Positions 25,883-35,038 of a stretch of DNA of 64,000 nt are shown piece by piece. A program made the position numbers and the translations under genes. Source of the stretch: Flavobacterium fluviatile (lineage in GTDB: Bacteria; Bacteroidota; Bacteroidia; Flavobacteriales; Flavobacteriaceae); contig NZ_JAADZW010000017.1 of the NCBI RefSeq assembly GCF_010645065.1, forward strand, positions 55,497-119,496, written 5' to 3'. The notes under the pieces are model-generated. The model searched no databases. It was not told where the DNA came from and saw only the letters and a list, made by a program, of their open reading frames with translations. Within the stretch, counting starts at the first letter, position 1. The number at the start of each line of letters is the position of its first letter.

Positions 25883-27120
25883 TCTACTGGTATTTTAAAA
25901 AATCCATTTTCTACATCTCCATCCTTGAATTCTTCTTGAGTAAGATTTATAATATTCAATCCTAATTTATTTTGAGGAAAGTCCAACAGTTTGATTTTTG
26001 GTATATCCAACGCCAAACCAATGATATAAGTATTTGCAATTAATGCATTATTAGGTACTTTTAATATCCATTTTTTTACTCCTGTAAAATCTAAAGCCCT
26101 TCGATTGATAAAAATTAAATTTTCGTATTTATCCAAAATAGAAAAATTTAAACGCAAATTTTCCTCATATGAATTATTCCTTAAAGTTATATGAATATAT
26201 ATATCCTGATCAGTAAAAAATTCCGTTATTTCATGCTCATTTTCATTTCTTAACTCAACTGACAAGATTTGAGCTTCTTTACTTTCATCTACTTTATAAA
26301 TAATCTTATGACTATTTTCATCCCCAGAATTGATCTCTAAATATTTAGCTAATGCATCATCTATATTACCATCATATTTCACTTTTCCATGTTCCATCAC
26401 AATCCCCCTATTACACAATTGTTTTACCGCCACCATATTATGACTTACAAATAAAACAGTCCTTCCACCGCTTTTAGAAATATCCTGCATCTTACCAATG
26501 GCTTTTTTCTGAAATTCTGCGTCTCCAACAGCCAAAACCTCATCTACAACTAATACCTCAGGTTCCAAAAAAGCCGCTACAGCAAACGCAAGCCGAACAG
26601 TCATTCCTGAGCTATATCTTTTTACGGGAGTATCAATATAACGCTCACAACCGGAGAAATCAATAATTTCATCAAGCTTTGAAGCAATTTCTTTTTTCGT
26701 CATTCCTAAAATGGCTCCATTTAGGAAGATGTTTTCCCGGCCGGTCATTTCACCATTAAATCCTGTACCAACTTCTAAAAGAGATGCAATGCGCCCACGA
26801 CATTTAATAGTTCCTGTTGTTGGAGCAGTTACTTTGGATAAAATTTTTAAAAGTGTTGATTTCCCTGCACCGTTTTTACCAATAATTCCCAACACCTCAC
26901 CTCGTTTAACTTCAAAATTAATATCCTGTAGGGCCCAGACATAATCTGAATTACCTTTTGTAGACCGGTCATTTGTATCGCCTATTTTCAAATATGGATT
27001 TTCTTTTCCTCTTATCTGATGCCACCAGCGATTTATGTCATGAGTCAAAGTTCCTGTTCCTACTTGTCCTAAGCGGTATTGCTTGGAAATATTTTCGGCT
27101 TTTAATATAATATCTTTCAT
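25870..27120 (-). CDS. wzt: Polysaccharide ABC exporter ATP-binding protein with C-terminal domain (Wzt-like)
   Basis: This is the ATPase of an inner-membrane exporter for O-antigen or teichoic-type glycans. It has 416 residues: Walker A GKNGAGKST (81-89), signature YSSGM (169-173), Walker B VVDEVLAVGD (191-200) and switch His227 in VSHN. About 25 residues rich in charge are inserted before the ABC fold begins, as in other Bacteroidota members. Residues about 250-416 form a beta-rich C-terminal domain in the place where Wzt carries its glycan-end recognition module. Such domains often read a terminal modification before export. The permease gene ends 9 bp upstream. Confidence 0.92.
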   Translation of the reverse strand: MKDIILKAENISKQYRLGQVGTGTLTHDINRWWHQIRGKENPYLKIGDTNDRSTKGNSDYVWALQDINFEVKRGEVLGIIGKNGAGKSTLLKILSKVTAPTTGTIKCRGRIASLLEVGTGFNGEMTGRENIFLNGAILGMTKKEIASKLDEIIDFSGCERYIDTPVKRYSSGMTVRLAFAVAAFLEPEVLVVDEVLAVGDAEFQKKAIGKMQDISKSGGRTVLFVSHNMVAVKQLCNRGIVMEHGKVKYDGNIDDALAKYLEINSGDENSHKIIYKVDESKEAQILSVELRNENEHEITEFFTDQDIYIHITLRNNSYEENLRLNFSILDKYENLIFINRRALDFTGVKKWILKVPNNALIANTYIIGLALDIPKIKLLDFPQNKLGLNIINLTQEEFKDGDVENGFFKIPVEWKM

Positions 27121-27129
27121 TTCTTGAAA

Positions 27130-27996
27130 TTAAACAGTATCGATAAAGCTTTTCTCGGTTTTATTAAAAACTAAAAGTCCGATAAGGAATAAAACAATCG
27201 TAATTACTAAGGTATAAAGCAATCCCAAAACTGAAATATTACCCGTACTTAAAAGCAGATAACGTGAAGTCTCTATAATATAAGCCAAAGGGTTATAAGA
27301 AACAAGCCATCCAAATTGCGGTAGTTTATCTTTTATTAACTCCATTGGGTACATTACTGCAGAAAGATACATCAGCAACTGGATTCCGAAACCAATCAAA
27401 TGACTTAAATCACGGTATTTCGTTACCATTGAAGAAATTAGCATTCCTAATGCTAATCCTAAAATTCCCATAAAAGCAATTAAAATTGGAAAAAACACCA
27501 CTAAACCATTCAAGGTTAAATTTGCTCCTTTTATATAATAGAAAATGTAAAAAAAGACAAAAATAAAAAACTGAATTCCAAACTTTATTAAATTGGAGAT
27601 CACAACCGAAAGTGGTGTAATAATCCTGGGAAAATAAACTTTCCCAAAGATATTTGCATTTGCTTTAAAAGTATCAGATGTTCCAGTAAGACATGCTGTG
27701 AAATAATTCCAAACGGTTACTCCGGCTAAATTAAACAAAAAAGGAGGTATTGTGCCTGTATTGATTCCGGCGACATTATTAAAAATTATTGTAAATGTAA
27801 CTGATGTGAATAAAGGCTGAATCAGATACCACAGTGGACCTAAAACAGTTTGTTTATAAACAGTGATTACATCCCGTTTTACAAACAACAACAATAAATC
27901 CCTGTATTGCCATATTTCTTTAAAATTTAAGGAAAAGAAATTATTTTTTGGTGTTATTTCAAACAGCCAGTCTTTATTATTCTCAGTATTATTCAT
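27130..27996 (-). CDS. wzm: Polysaccharide ABC exporter permease (Wzm/TagG-like)
   Basis: This 288-residue ABC-2 family permease has six hydrophobic segments and the typical start LLLLFVKRDVITVYKQTVLG PLWYL region (about 32-56). The pattern RDVxxxYKQTxLGxLWxxIQP is a signature of Wzm/KpsM-type exporters. It pairs with the ATPase downstream. The gene begins about 50 bp after an intrinsic terminator, so its expression needs either read-through from upstream or a local promoter. I do not see a clear promoter there. Confidence 0.92.
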   Translation of the reverse strand: MNNTENNKDWLFEITPKNNFFSLNFKEIWQYRDLLLLFVKRDVITVYKQTVLGPLWYLIQPLFTSVTFTIIFNNVAGINTGTIPPFLFNLAGVTVWNYFTACLTGTSDTFKANANIFGKVYFPRIITPLSVVISNLIKFGIQFFIFVFFYIFYYIKGANLTLNGLVVFFPILIAFMGILGLALGMLISSMVTKYRDLSHLIGFGIQLLMYLSAVMYPMELIKDKLPQFGWLVSYNPLAYIIETSRYLLLSTGNISVLGLLYTLVITIVLFLIGLLVFNKTEKSFIDTV

Positions 27997-28006
27997 TTTA
28001 TTAATT

Positions 28007-28026
28007 AACAGGATTTTTTACCTGTT
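28007..28026 (-). other. Short hairpin in front of the exporter permease start
   Basis: AACAGG (28007-28012) and CCTGTT (28021-28026) form a perfect 6-bp stem with an 8-base A/T loop, 10 bp before the ATG at 27996. In the message it would sit in the leader near the ribosome site. A regulatory effect is only a possibility. Confidence 0.4.
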
Positions 28027-28046
28027 CAAAAAAGATTAAAAAGCAA

Positions 28047-28071
28047 AAAGGCGCTTTTATAAAACACCTTT
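28047..28071 (-). terminator. Intrinsic terminator after the WbpM/CapD-like gene
   Basis: On the minus strand an 11-bp stem (28071-28061 with 28057-28047) closes a 3-base loop. Two of its pairs are G-U on the minus transcript and would be mismatches on the plus strand, so it is polarised for leftward transcription. T-rich sequence (CCTTTTTGCTTTTT) follows. It lies 29 bp past the dehydratase stop and about 50 bp before the ABC permease. Confidence 0.75.
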
Positions 28072-28099
28072 CTCTACTATTATAATTTAATAAACATAT

Positions 28100-30043
28100 T
28101 TATTTATCCAAAACTTCAAAAGTTGAGTTCATACTTTTAAATTCAGGAACGATTTTTTTCATTTTAGTTACTATTTCATCATTACTATAAAAACTCGAAA
28201 TCGCTATAAGTTCTTCAATTTCAATATGCAAGTTTTCATATTCATCCTGTATTTCCTGTGCTATCATTATTTTGTTATGATAAGTCGGCAACGTTTTCGA
28301 AGTATCATTTAATAATTCTTCATATAATTTTTCACCTGGCCTTAGACCGACAATTTTTATTTTGATTTCTTTATCTGGAATAAAACCGGCTAACTTAATC
28401 ATTTTTTTAGCTAAATCAATTATCCTTACCGGTTTTCCCATATCAAAAATATAAATTTCACCTCCATTTCCCATTGCTCCAGCCTCTAAAACCAACTGAC
28501 AGGCTTCGGGAATAGTCATGAAGTAACGAATAATATCCTGATGTGTAATTGTGACAGGACCTCCTTGTGCAATTTGTTTGGTAAATAGCGGAACTACTGA
28601 ACCATTCGATCCTAAAACATTTCCAAAACGGGTTGTAATAAATTTAGTTCTGCACTCTGGTTGTTCTTTCTGATTTTTTAAAAATAACGACTGTACATAC
28701 TTTTCGGCGATACGCTTACTTGCTCCCATAACATTACTAGGATTAACAGCTTTGTCAGTAGAAACCATTACAAATTTCTTTACATTATATTTACAGGAGA
28801 GGTCTGCCAGATTTTTTGTTCCTTTAACATTGGTAAGAATTGCCTGTGAAGGGTTCTCTTCCATTAACGGAACATGCTTATAAGCTGCGGCATGAAAAAC
28901 GACCTGGGGCCTAAAATCGGTAAATACTTTTTCTAAAGCCTTTTTGCTTTTTACATCTGCAATAACCGCTCTTATTTTTGTTTGAGAATCAAGTGCAAGT
29001 GTTTCCAGACATAAATTGTGCAAAGGAGTTTCTGCATGATCCAAAATTACTATAGTTTTAGGATTAAACCCTAAAACCTGTCTGACAATTTCGCTGCCAA
29101 TAGAACCGGCAGCTCCCGTAATAAGTATGACTTTATCTTTTAATTGTTTAGATATGGATTTACTATCCAATACAATTGGCTTTCTTTCTAATAAATCTTC
29201 TATCTGGATATTCTTAACTTTTTGAGAAATTTCTTTTTGGTTTTCCCAGTCAGAAATTAACGGTACTGTATATACTCTGTAATTGAATTCTAAACACTGA
29301 TCAACTATAATTAGCTGTTCATCTTTAGATAAACTTTTGTCTGCTATAATAACAGCTTCTGCAGCAACAGACCGCATTAAAGCAGGTAGTTTTTTCTTTT
29401 GAATCAATATAGGCAGGTCCAACATCCGTTTAGAAGCATTTTGGTTGTTTTTGTCCACAAAACCAACAATCTTAAATCGGGAAGGAGTTTCAAATTTTAA
29501 TGCATTAGCAACAGAAATTGCATTAGCATCTGTGCCATAAATAACTGTTCGTATTAATTTTGAATCTGTTTTCTCTGAAAAATAGATTTCAAAAGTTTGT
29601 TTTACAACAACTCTGTATAAGAATAATCCGCAAAAAGACAATACTAAATTTATAAAAAGTCCCGTATTTAAAAATGCCTTGTGTCCGGAATACAACTCAA
29701 AAACTAAATTGAAAATCAAAAAGAAAATCAAAACGGACATTTGAGAAAACAACAACTTTATTGCGTCTATATAAGAGGAATGCCTTATAATTCCTGAATA
29801 TGTCCTGAATAGCCAGAAGAAAAATACATTGACAAAAATAAGAACTGATACAAAATAAAAATGATGTGATGTTATAATGTAACCTAACGCTGTCCCTTCA
29901 AACAACATATAAGTAAATGTAAACGAAAAGATGAGAACCATTATATCAATGGCTACGATAATCCACCTTGGCAAATAACTAAGATTGTTAAGATTTGCTT
30001 TAAGATTTCTTGGCGAAAAACTGTTATGCAAAAAAGCAGACAT
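28100..30043 (-). CDS. Membrane-bound UDP-HexNAc 4,6-dehydratase (WbpM/PglF/CapD-like)
   Basis: I use the ATG at 30043 (647 aa); an in-frame TTG at 30067 would add eight residues. Four N-terminal membrane helices (about residues 20-150) precede a CoA-binding-like Rossmann region. The catalytic SDR domain follows, with GAAGSIG (310-316), the active-site STDK (428-431) and MGASK (439-443). Met replacing the usual Tyr in the SDR motif is the known feature of this dehydratase family. The enzyme converts UDP-GlcNAc to a 4-keto-6-deoxy sugar, feeding either the WbpV-like reductase (36.2 kb) or the aminotransferase (32.5 kb). A -7 box upstream and a terminator downstream suggest it can be its own transcription unit. 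Confidence 0.9.
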   Translation of the reverse strand: MSAFLHNSFSPRNLKANLNNLSYLPRWIIVAIDIMVLIFSFTFTYMLFEGTALGYIITSHHFYFVSVLIFVNVFFFWLFRTYSGIIRHSSYIDAIKLLFSQMSVLIFFLIFNLVFELYSGHKAFLNTGLFINLVLSFCGLFLYRVVVKQTFEIYFSEKTDSKLIRTVIYGTDANAISVANALKFETPSRFKIVGFVDKNNQNASKRMLDLPILIQKKKLPALMRSVAAEAVIIADKSLSKDEQLIIVDQCLEFNYRVYTVPLISDWENQKEISQKVKNIQIEDLLERKPIVLDSKSISKQLKDKVILITGAAGSIGSEIVRQVLGFNPKTIVILDHAETPLHNLCLETLALDSQTKIRAVIADVKSKKALEKVFTDFRPQVVFHAAAYKHVPLMEENPSQAILTNVKGTKNLADLSCKYNVKKFVMVSTDKAVNPSNVMGASKRIAEKYVQSLFLKNQKEQPECRTKFITTRFGNVLGSNGSVVPLFTKQIAQGGPVTITHQDIIRYFMTIPEACQLVLEAGAMGNGGEIYIFDMGKPVRIIDLAKKMIKLAGFIPDKEIKIKIVGLRPGEKLYEELLNDTSKTLPTYHNKIMIAQEIQDEYENLHIEIEELIAISSFYSNDEIVTKMKKIVPEFKSMNSTFEVLDK

Positions 30044-30105
30044 TTTGGTTGGTTTATCTGTATTCAAATTTTATTTTATTTAGTAATGGAAATTCAGCAT
30101 ACATA

Positions 30106-30113
30106 CAAAAGTA
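30106..30113 (-). promoter_or_regulatory. Bacteroidota -7 promoter box upstream of the dehydratase gene
   Basis: The minus strand reads TACTTTTG, a match to TAnnTTTG, about 60 bp upstream of the ATG at 30043. No TTG lies at the preferred 19-21 base distance upstream (the nearest is about 15), so the -33 element is weak. Confidence 0.4.
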
Positions 30114-30150
30114 CTAATTAAAGATTTCAAAAAAATATTTCTTTTTTAGA

Positions 30151-31035
30151 TTAAAATCTTCCTCCTTTTTTCTTTTGTTTTAAAAATTCGATCAAATAAG
30201 ATCCGTATCCGGATTTTACCAGTGGTAATGCAAGTTCCTCTAACTGCTGATCCGAAATAAAGCCTTGTCTCCATGCAATTTCCTCAATACAACCCACTTT
30301 TAAACCTTGTCTTTCTTCTAAAACCTGTACAAATTGCCCTGCCTGCATCAAACTGTTAAAAGTTCCTGTATCTAACCACGCAGTACCTCTGCTTAAAATA
30401 CCTACTTTCAATAATCCCCTTTCCAGATAAACTTTATTTACATCTGTAATTTCATATTCTCCGCGTGCACTTGGCTGAATATTTTTGGCTATTTCAACAA
30501 CCGAATTATCATAAAAATACAATCCTGGAACTGCATAACTTGATTTTGGTTCTGTAGGTTTCTCTTCAATTGAAACTGCATTCAGGTTTTCATCAAATTC
30601 AACAACTCCATAACGTTCCGGGTCTGAAACATGATAAGCAAATACGACACCTCCGTTTGGTTTGGTATTTGACTTCAAGAGTTCCTGCATATTAGAACCG
30701 AAAAATATGTTGTCTCCCAAAATCAGCGCAACATCATCATTGCCTATAAATTCTTCACCTATTACAAAAGCCTGGGCCAAACCATTTGGAATAGCTTGTT
30801 CTGCATAACTAAAATGGCACCCAAGACTGGAACCATCTCCTAATAATTTTTTAAAATTTGGCAGGTCATGAGGCGTAGAAATAATCAAAATTTCATTTAT
30901 TCCTGACATCATCAAAGTTGACAACGGATAATAAATCATGGGCTTATCATATACGGGCATCATCTGTTTACTCATTGCAAGAGTCAGAGGGTGCAATCTT
31001 GTTCCTGAACCACCGGCTAATATAATTCCTTTCAT
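30151..31035 (-). CDS. rmlA: Glucose-1-phosphate thymidylyltransferase
   Basis: This is the first enzyme of dTDP-sugar synthesis (glucose-1-P plus dTTP). It has 294 residues with the nucleotidyltransferase signature LAGGSGTRLHPLT (6-18), KQMMPVYDKPMIYYPLS (24-40), LILGDNIFFG (about 105-114) and GTAWLDTG near residue 225. Length and motifs match RmlA/RfbA closely. It lies last in an rmlC-rmlD-rmlA string, while rmlB is 22 kb upstream. Confidence 0.96.
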   Translation of the reverse strand: MKGIILAGGSGTRLHPLTLAMSKQMMPVYDKPMIYYPLSTLMMSGINEILIISTPHDLPNFKKLLGDGSSLGCHFSYAEQAIPNGLAQAFVIGEEFIGNDDVALILGDNIFFGSNMQELLKSNTKPNGGVVFAYHVSDPERYGVVEFDENLNAVSIEEKPTEPKSSYAVPGLYFYDNSVVEIAKNIQPSARGEYEITDVNKVYLERGLLKVGILSRGTAWLDTGTFNSLMQAGQFVQVLEERQGLKVGCIEEIAWRQGFISDQQLEELALPLVKSGYGSYLIEFLKQKKKGGRF

Positions 31036-31044
31036 AATAATAAT

Positions 31045-31083
31045 TTTAGATTTTCTGACCAGAAATTTAGTTCTAAATCTAAA
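31045..31083 (-). other. Inverted repeat between rmlD and rmlA
   Basis: TTTAGATTT (31045-31053) is complementary to AAATCTAAA (31075-31083), and smaller nested inverted repeats (TTCTG/CAGAA) fall inside. It is AT-rich with no clean U-run, so I do not call a terminator; a processing or attenuation hairpin is possible. Confidence 0.35.
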
Positions 31084-31088
31084 AAACT

Positions 31089-31934
31089 TTAAATAAACAT
31101 CTTTTTTAAACTCTCTTTATAATCCGGTACATCTAAATTATAAATTGTTTTAATTTTTTTCTTATCTAATAAAGAAAATTCAGGGCGTTTAGCCGGAGTT
31201 GGATATGACTCAGAAGGAATTCCTTTTACATCACAATTATATTTTCCAAATTCTTTTATGCTCAACGCAAATTCATACCAGCTTATTTCACCTTCATTGG
31301 AATAATTATAAATTCCCGGAATCCATTTTTCAGATTCTGCAATGACCATCATCGCTTGAGCTAAATCAGCTGCATAAGTTGGTGAACCTATTTGATCGTT
31401 AACCACATTAATGGTTTCTCTTTCCTGCATCAAACGCTGCATCGTTTTAACAAAATTATTTCCAAACTTACTATACACCCAGGAGGTTCTTATAATAATG
31501 GAATCCGGGTTTTCTTTCAGGCAGGCAACCTCGCCGGCAAGTTTACTGTCTCCGTAACTATTTATCGGATTTATTCTGGCTTCTTCATCCAAAGCAACTG
31601 ATGAAGTCCCGTCAAATACATAATCTGTAGAAATATGGATTAATTTTGCATCATTAGCTTTTGCATATTTTGCTATCAATTCTACCGCTAAATGATTTAC
31701 TATAAAAGCCAGATCTTTTTCTGATTCTGCTTTATCAACGGCTGTATAAGCTCCGCAGTTAAGAATTATATCAGGTTGAATTTCATTTAACTGTTTTTGC
31801 AAAACCACTAAATTATCCAATGTAATTTGAGTCCTATCAGCAAATAACCATTCATATTGAGGATAATTGGGAGACAAAACTAAAAGCTCAGATCCTAATT
31901 GACCTGTAGCACCGGTTACCAATATTTTATCCAT
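31089..31934 (-). CDS. rmlD: dTDP-4-dehydrorhamnose reductase
   Basis: The final step of dTDP-L-rhamnose synthesis. The protein has 281 residues with the SDR nucleotide motif GATGQLG (7-13), ISTDYVFDG (101-109) and catalytic YGDSK (Tyr127, Lys131). NCGAYTAVDKAE (59-70) is a strong RmlD marker. The start overlaps the rmlC stop by one base. Confidence 0.96.
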   Translation of the reverse strand: MDKILVTGATGQLGSELLVLSPNYPQYEWLFADRTQITLDNLVVLQKQLNEIQPDIILNCGAYTAVDKAESEKDLAFIVNHLAVELIAKYAKANDAKLIHISTDYVFDGTSSVALDEEARINPINSYGDSKLAGEVACLKENPDSIIIRTSWVYSKFGNNFVKTMQRLMQERETINVVNDQIGSPTYAADLAQAMMVIAESEKWIPGIYNYSNEGEISWYEFALSIKEFGKYNCDVKGIPSESYPTPAKRPEFSLLDKKKIKTIYNLDVPDYKESLKKMFI

Positions 31935-32482
31935 TAAAATAAACTATTACAATTTTCAATAAAAGGAAGTATTTGATCTTTCTCAGACACAATAGCATCT
32001 TTCAAATTCATTCCCCAATCTATGTTTAAAGACGGATCATCAAATTTAATTCCGCCTTCTGAAGCTTTGTTATAAAACTGATCACATTTGTACATTACCG
32101 AAGCTGTTTCGCTAATAACTGAAAAACCATGAGCAAATCCCTGAGGCACTAACAATTGTTTTTTATTCTCTGCTGAAAGCAAAATACTAAATGACTTTCC
32201 GTAAGTTGGAGAATCTTTTCTTAAGTCAACCGCTACATCAATAATTTCACCTTCTAAAACACGAACAAGTTTTGTTTGTGCAAAAGGAGGATTTTGATAA
32301 TGCAAACCTCTTAAAGTTCCTTTTTTAGAAAAAGACTGATTATCCTGAACGAAATCAATATCGATTCCTAAATCTTCAAGTTTAGTTTTGCTGTATGATT
32401 CAAAAAAATAACCTCTTTCATCGCCAAAAACTGTTGGTTCAACAATTAACAAATCTTTTATAAATGTTTTTTCAATTTTCAT
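31934..32482 (-). CDS. rmlC: dTDP-4-dehydrorhamnose 3,5-epimerase
   Basis: This 182-residue cupin epimerises C3 and C5 of the RmlB product. The active site is visible: RGLHYQNPP with His61, then the Asp of IDVAVDLRKDSPTYG (81-95) and the substrate-binding LVPQGFAHGF (111-120). The length is standard. It follows the aminotransferase gene by 1 bp and is coupled to rmlD. Confidence 0.96.
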   Translation of the reverse strand: MKIEKTFIKDLLIVEPTVFGDERGYFFESYSKTKLEDLGIDIDFVQDNQSFSKKGTLRGLHYQNPPFAQTKLVRVLEGEIIDVAVDLRKDSPTYGKSFSILLSAENKKQLLVPQGFAHGFSVISETASVMYKCDQFYNKASEGGIKFDDPSLNIDWGMNLKDAIVSEKDQILPFIENCNSLF

Positions 32483-32483
32483 T

Positions 32484-33629
32484 TTAACTATTATAATTAT
32501 TAAAGAAGATTTTTATTACTTCCTTAATCCTTTCTTTTTCTTCTTTTGTCAGACCAGAACCCGAAGGCAGGCACAGTCCTCTTTCAAATAAATTTTCAGC
32601 TACATCCTTCCCATAATACGGATAACCGGAAAAAACAGGCTGCAAATGCATAGGCTTCCAGACAGGACGACACTCAATATTCATGCTTTCAAATGCAAGC
32701 CTTAAAGTTTCCCTGTTTATTTTTTTATTCTCAGTAACTAAAATTGTGCTTAGCCAGTAATTTGAAAAAAAATCATCATCGGCAGTCTGAAACAATTCTA
32801 TTTCTTGAATATCCTTAAAAATCTCCTTGTAAAAATGATTTATCGTTCTTCTCGAGTTAATATTTTTATCCAAAATTTTCATCTGCCCAAGACCGACGCC
32901 TGCGCAAATATTACTCATTCTGTAATTATAACCTACTTGGCTATGTTGGTAATGCACAGCTTCATCTTTTGATTGTGTAGCATAAAAAACTGCTCTTTCT
33001 TTTATTTTTTTTGAATTCGAAATTAAAGCTCCCCCACTAGACGTAGTAATAATTTTATTTCCATTGAAAGACAAAATGCCAAAAGTACCAAAAGTACCGC
33101 ATTTTTTTCCTTTATAAGAACTTCCGAGAGCTTCTGCACTATCTTCAATAACAGGGATTTTATACCGGTCAGCTATTGCATGAATTTCATCTACCATATA
33201 AGGGTTTCCGTATAAATGTACAGCTATAATAGCTTTAGGCTTTTTTCCTGTCTTAATCCTGTCACAGATTGCAATTTCGAGTTGTTCTGGACATATATTC
33301 CAGGTTTCAGGCTCGCTGTCTACAAATACCGGTATTGCCCCCTGATATAAAATAGGATTGGCTGATGCAGAGAATGTCAAGCTTTGGCAAATAACCTCAT
33401 CACCCGTTTTCACTCCTAACAAAATTAGGGCTAAATGGATTGCAGATGTTCCAGAATTCAGGGCTGTTACGTAAGATTCATCTCCGAGATAATTTTCTAA
33501 AACTTCTTCAAAATCATTTACATTAGGCCCGCCTGAAGTAATCCAGTTATCATCAAGTGCTTTCTGAATATACAGCTGTTCAAAACCACTTTGTTGTGAA
33601 AGCGATAAAAAAATTCTTTTGTTATTCAT
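32484..33629 (-). CDS. PLP-dependent sugar aminotransferase (DegT family, PglE/EpsN-like)
   Basis: I choose the ATG at 33629 (MNNKRIFLSLSQQSG, 381 aa), because sequence upstream of it is not family-like and this start overlaps the cupin stop by 8 bp. The fold shows NSGTSAIHLAL (58-68), VIEDSAEALGS with the PLP Asp, and Lys192 in FNGNKIITTSSGG. This K-x-x-T-x-x-x-G-G context is that of PglE/EpsN enzymes, which aminate UDP-4-keto-6-deoxy-HexNAc. The WbpM-like enzyme would provide that substrate. The cupin-aminotransferase order also recalls dTDP-3-amino sugar cassettes (FdtA/FdtB), so the nucleotide is uncertain. Confidence 0.83.
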   Translation of the reverse strand: MNNKRIFLSLSQQSGFEQLYIQKALDDNWITSGGPNVNDFEEVLENYLGDESYVTALNSGTSAIHLALILLGVKTGDEVICQSLTFSASANPILYQGAIPVFVDSEPETWNICPEQLEIAICDRIKTGKKPKAIIAVHLYGNPYMVDEIHAIADRYKIPVIEDSAEALGSSYKGKKCGTFGTFGILSFNGNKIITTSSGGALISNSKKIKERAVFYATQSKDEAVHYQHSQVGYNYRMSNICAGVGLGQMKILDKNINSRRTINHFYKEIFKDIQEIELFQTADDDFFSNYWLSTILVTENKKINRETLRLAFESMNIECRPVWKPMHLQPVFSGYPYYGKDVAENLFERGLCLPSGSGLTKEEKERIKEVIKIFFNNYNS

Positions 33630-34047
33630 TAATTTTCCAATAATCTGATGCATAACGAATATCATCCTCGCTAACAGCTGCCAAAGGTATAGTAGAAAAT
33701 GATATCAATTTTGACCCTGTTTCTAAAGATTCTATTGCGTTTGCGTAACCTGCAGGAATATGTACAATTTTACTTTCGGAAACACTTACAATTATAGTTT
33801 CAACTTCTAAGTCTTTTGAAGGCTTATCCCAATTATCAATTTTTACAAAGTGAATTTTGAATGATCCGCTTATACAATAAAAGTTTTTAGCATCTAATTT
33901 ATGTCCCTGCCATGCACGGATTGGATGTTGATCAGAATTACTAATGATATAAAATCTTTCTATATCTTTAAAACTAAAATCATTTACATAAGATATAGTC
34001 CCTCTTTGGTCTGAAAAACATCCACCCTGAATTACTTTAGCTCCCAT
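33622..34047 (-). CDS. RmlC-like cupin (WxcM/FdtA-type), possible sugar isomerase or epimerase
   Basis: This small cupin has 141 residues. FSDQRGTISYVND at the N-terminus, RFYIISNSDQHPIRAWQGHK (with the metal/substrate His) and SKIVHIPAGYANAIESL are the two cupin boxes in the form seen in WxcM- and RmlC-related proteins. FdtA-type 3,4-ketoisomerases usually have an HAH motif (GxHAHK); here it is RAWQGHK, so that activity is not assured. It lies between the WecA-like transferase (one-base overlap) and the aminotransferase. Confidence 0.65.
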   Translation of the reverse strand: MGAKVIQGGCFSDQRGTISYVNDFSFKDIERFYIISNSDQHPIRAWQGHKLDAKNFYCISGSFKIHFVKIDNWDKPSKDLEVETIIVSVSESKIVHIPAGYANAIESLETGSKLISFSTIPLAAVSEDDIRYASDYWKINE

Positions 34048-35009
34048 TAATTAAATTTTAAATTCTTTCTCTTTAACAAATAAAATTTTGAAGTATAAAG
34101 AAAAAATAAAGGAACTATAACTATTATAAATATCAATCCATCCTGAACTTTTTGATATAAAAATATTACTATGACAGATGCTATTATTTGTATAACGGCG
34201 TAATATAATGCTACTAATCTGTGTTGCATTTTATATTCGTTACTTAAAATTTGATATAGGTGCAAACGATGAGCTTCAAATATATTTTGTTTCAGATACA
34301 AACGATGCAAAATAGTACAAACGCCATCCGTTCCATAAACAGCAAAAAATAAAATCCAGATTACCGAATTCGTCATTAAAATTAGCTTCAAAATAAAATA
34401 GATAACCCAAAAAGCAATGGCTATACTACCTACATCACCTGCAAAACATTTAGCTTTTTTTCTAAAATTAAAGAAAAGAAAAACCACGCTGGCTATCATC
34501 GGATATATTATAAAAGCACTATCAGTAAATAACAGAATCTTTTGATTTACATACAGTAGTGCTCCCATTATTACCAAAGTATATAAACCTGTAATCCCGT
34601 TTATACCATCCATGAAGTTATAAATATTCATGAAACCGATAGCAGCAATATACAACACAAGAATTACCAAAAAAGAAATTTCATGAAAAACTCCTAAATC
34701 ATAAAGTAAAAGACTAATTGCCAAAAAGTGAATTGAAATCCTAATCTTATTGGACAAACTCTGAATATCATCCCAAAAACTAACAAAGCTAACTAATGTA
34801 ATACCGGTAAAGAAAAAATAATTTGTATCGATATGTTGTGCAAAATAGAGCAAAGCTGCAAACCAAAAAACTACACCGCCTCCTCGTAATGTTATATCTG
34901 TATGGGAGCTTCTTTGGTTTGGTTTGTCAATAATATTAAAATGATTTGCTACTTTGAAATAAAGTAGCATTATAATCATTAAAAGAAGACTTAATGTTAT
35001 GTATTGCAT
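34047..35009 (-). CDS. Polyprenyl-phosphate sugar-1-phosphate transferase (WecA/WbpL-like), initiating enzyme
   Basis: This integral membrane protein has 320 residues and about ten helices. It belongs to the MraY/WecA family: RSSHTDITLRGGG (33-45), catalytic DD at 80-81 (FWDDIQSL), NIYNFMDGINGI (128-139), AGDVGS (190-195) and a cytoplasmic HRLHLYQ loop for HexNAc recognition. It transfers a HexNAc-1-phosphate to undecaprenyl phosphate, starting a repeat unit. The WbpV-like reductase and WbpM-like dehydratase nearby make UDP-QuiNAc a likely donor, as for WbpL (inference). It is the only initiating transferase I recognise in the window. Confidence 0.92.
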   Translation of the reverse strand: MQYITLSLLLMIIMLLYFKVANHFNIIDKPNQRSSHTDITLRGGGVVFWFAALLYFAQHIDTNYFFFTGITLVSFVSFWDDIQSLSNKIRISIHFLAISLLLYDLGVFHEISFLVILVLYIAAIGFMNIYNFMDGINGITGLYTLVIMGALLYVNQKILLFTDSAFIIYPMIASVVFLFFNFRKKAKCFAGDVGSIAIAFWVIYFILKLILMTNSVIWILFFAVYGTDGVCTILHRLYLKQNIFEAHRLHLYQILSNEYKMQHRLVALYYAVIQIIASVIVIFLYQKVQDGLIFIIVIVPLFFLYTSKFYLLKRKNLKFN

Positions 35010-35038
35010 TATTTGTTTTTAAAATTTATTGCCCACTT

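Noticed and set aside
31045..31083. Terminator between rmlD and rmlA
   Set aside because: The stem is AT-only with a long loop and no clean U-run; the genes clearly belong to one pathway.
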